This document shows positions 63,570-64,000 of a stretch of DNA of 64,000 bases, in pieces. The stretch is from Roseococcus suduntuyensis (GTDB lineage Bacteria; Pseudomonadota; Alphaproteobacteria; Acetobacterales; Acetobacteraceae), in assembly GCF_014196305.1 (NCBI RefSeq), contig NZ_JACIDJ010000001.1, forward strand, positions 211,587-275,586. The letters run 5' to 3'. How positions within the stretch are numbered: the first letter of the stretch is position 1; each line of letters begins with the position of its first letter. Made by a program: the position numbers and the translations under genes. The notes below the pieces were generated by a model that saw nothing but the letters and a program-made list of their open reading frames with translations, was not told where the DNA came from and did no database searches.

Positions 63570-64000
63570 CTAGAGGAAATCGCGCAGCAGGGCGACGAGG
63601 GGAATATCGGCGGGAGGCATGGGGTAGTCGGCCAGCTTCTGCGGGCGCACCCAGGCGAGCTGCTGGCCCTCGCGCGGGGAAACCCGCCCTTCCCATTTGC
63701 GGCAGATGTAGAGGGGCATCAGCAGATGGAACTTCTCATAGGCGTGGCTGGCGAAGAACAGCGGCGAGAGGCAGGCCTCGCGCGTCTCGATGCCCAGCTC
63801 CTCGCGCAACTCGCGGATGAGGGCGGCCTCGGGGGTCTCGCCCTCGGCCAGCTTGCCGCCGGGGAATTCCCAGAGGCCGGCCATGGACTTGCCCTCGGGC
63901 CGCTGGGCCAGCAGCACGCGGCCCTCCACATCCACCAGCGCGCAGGCGACGACCAGCAGGATGGGCTTGGCCGCGGGCGGCGCGAAATCCTTGGCCGCTG
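63570..64000 (-). CDS. mutT: MutT-type Nudix hydrolase (N terminus beyond window)
   Basis: About 143 residues are visible. The frame stays open to the right edge, with PPAAKPILLVVACALVDVEG before the Nudix box, so the true start is outside the window. The Nudix box begins GGKLAEGETPEAAL and ends RELREELGI, with the WEFPGGK typical of MutT before it. It would hydrolyse 8-oxo-dGTP to prevent mutation. A GTG at 63935 is an internal codon. Confidence 0.9.
   Translation of the reverse strand, partial: AAKDFAPPAAKPILLVVACALVDVEGRVLLAQRPEGKSMAGLWEFPGGKLAEGETPEAALIRELREELGIETREACLSPLFFASHAYEKFHLLMPLYICRKWEGRVSPREGQQLAWVRPQKLADYPMPPADIPLVALLRDFL

Overview
The window is high-GC, gene-dense chromosomal DNA with no insertion sequence, phage gene, tRNA, rRNA or CRISPR array that I can see. 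The gene set points to a free-living, flagellated alphaproteobacterium, most likely Acetobacteraceae (Roseomonas-like). It has a split-b F0 ATP synthase operon standing apart from F1, a ChvI response regulator, AapJQM amino-acid transport, FlbD/FlbT-type flagellar control and a tandem glycine riboswitch before gcvTHP. The family assignment is inference from gene content and synteny.

Layout. 1-8.9 kb: tail of an unknown gene, GMC oxidoreductase, AraC/GyrI regulator, ChvI, the etfB-etfA-hbd beta-oxidation electron-transfer unit, a TauE-type exporter, HemW and a small ACT protein. 8.9-16.7 kb (minus strand): F0 genes atpI-B-E-F'-F, a NIPSNAP protein, the overlapping otsB-GH15-otsA trehalose unit and ferredoxin-NADP reductase. 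16.9-23.5 kb (plus): GNAT enzymes, a phytase-like secreted protein, amidase, cation efflux, TonB and a cobalamin adenosyltransferase. 23.5-26.8 kb (minus): RadC and a B12-type TonB receptor under a cobalamin riboswitch. 27-30.5 kb: aapJ-Q-M without the ATPase gene. 30.5-34.3 kb (minus): ExoD, crotonase, CaiB/BaiF CoA-transferase and AbrB membrane protein.

34.4-51 kb is a flagellar cluster: flgE-flgK-flgL-flbT-DUF1217 leftward and fliK-flgD-fliF-fliG-fliN-flbD-flhA-flhF-flhG rightward. They diverge from a control region at 40.2-40.4 kb in which I find two oppositely oriented sigma-54-type promoters with two dyads between them. The cluster encodes its own likely sigma-54 activator (FlbD). 51.8-64 kb (minus): PmbA, M16 peptidase, threonine synthase, gcvP-gcvH-gcvT with its riboswitch, a Ca2+/H+ antiporter, an MFS transporter, a CinA-like protein and a truncated MutT.

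The less ordinary content is mostly non-coding. There is a family of four dispersed hairpins just downstream of genes whose stems differ by compensatory base changes. There is a 4 x 32-bp tandem array of hairpins, a 4 x 24-bp tandem array between flgE and flgK, a 4 x 8-bp array before etfB, and strong stem-loops at the atpE-atpF' and tonB-cobO junctions. I see no convincing new protein system; the coding content is largely housekeeping with some missing partners (aapP, fliH, chvG).
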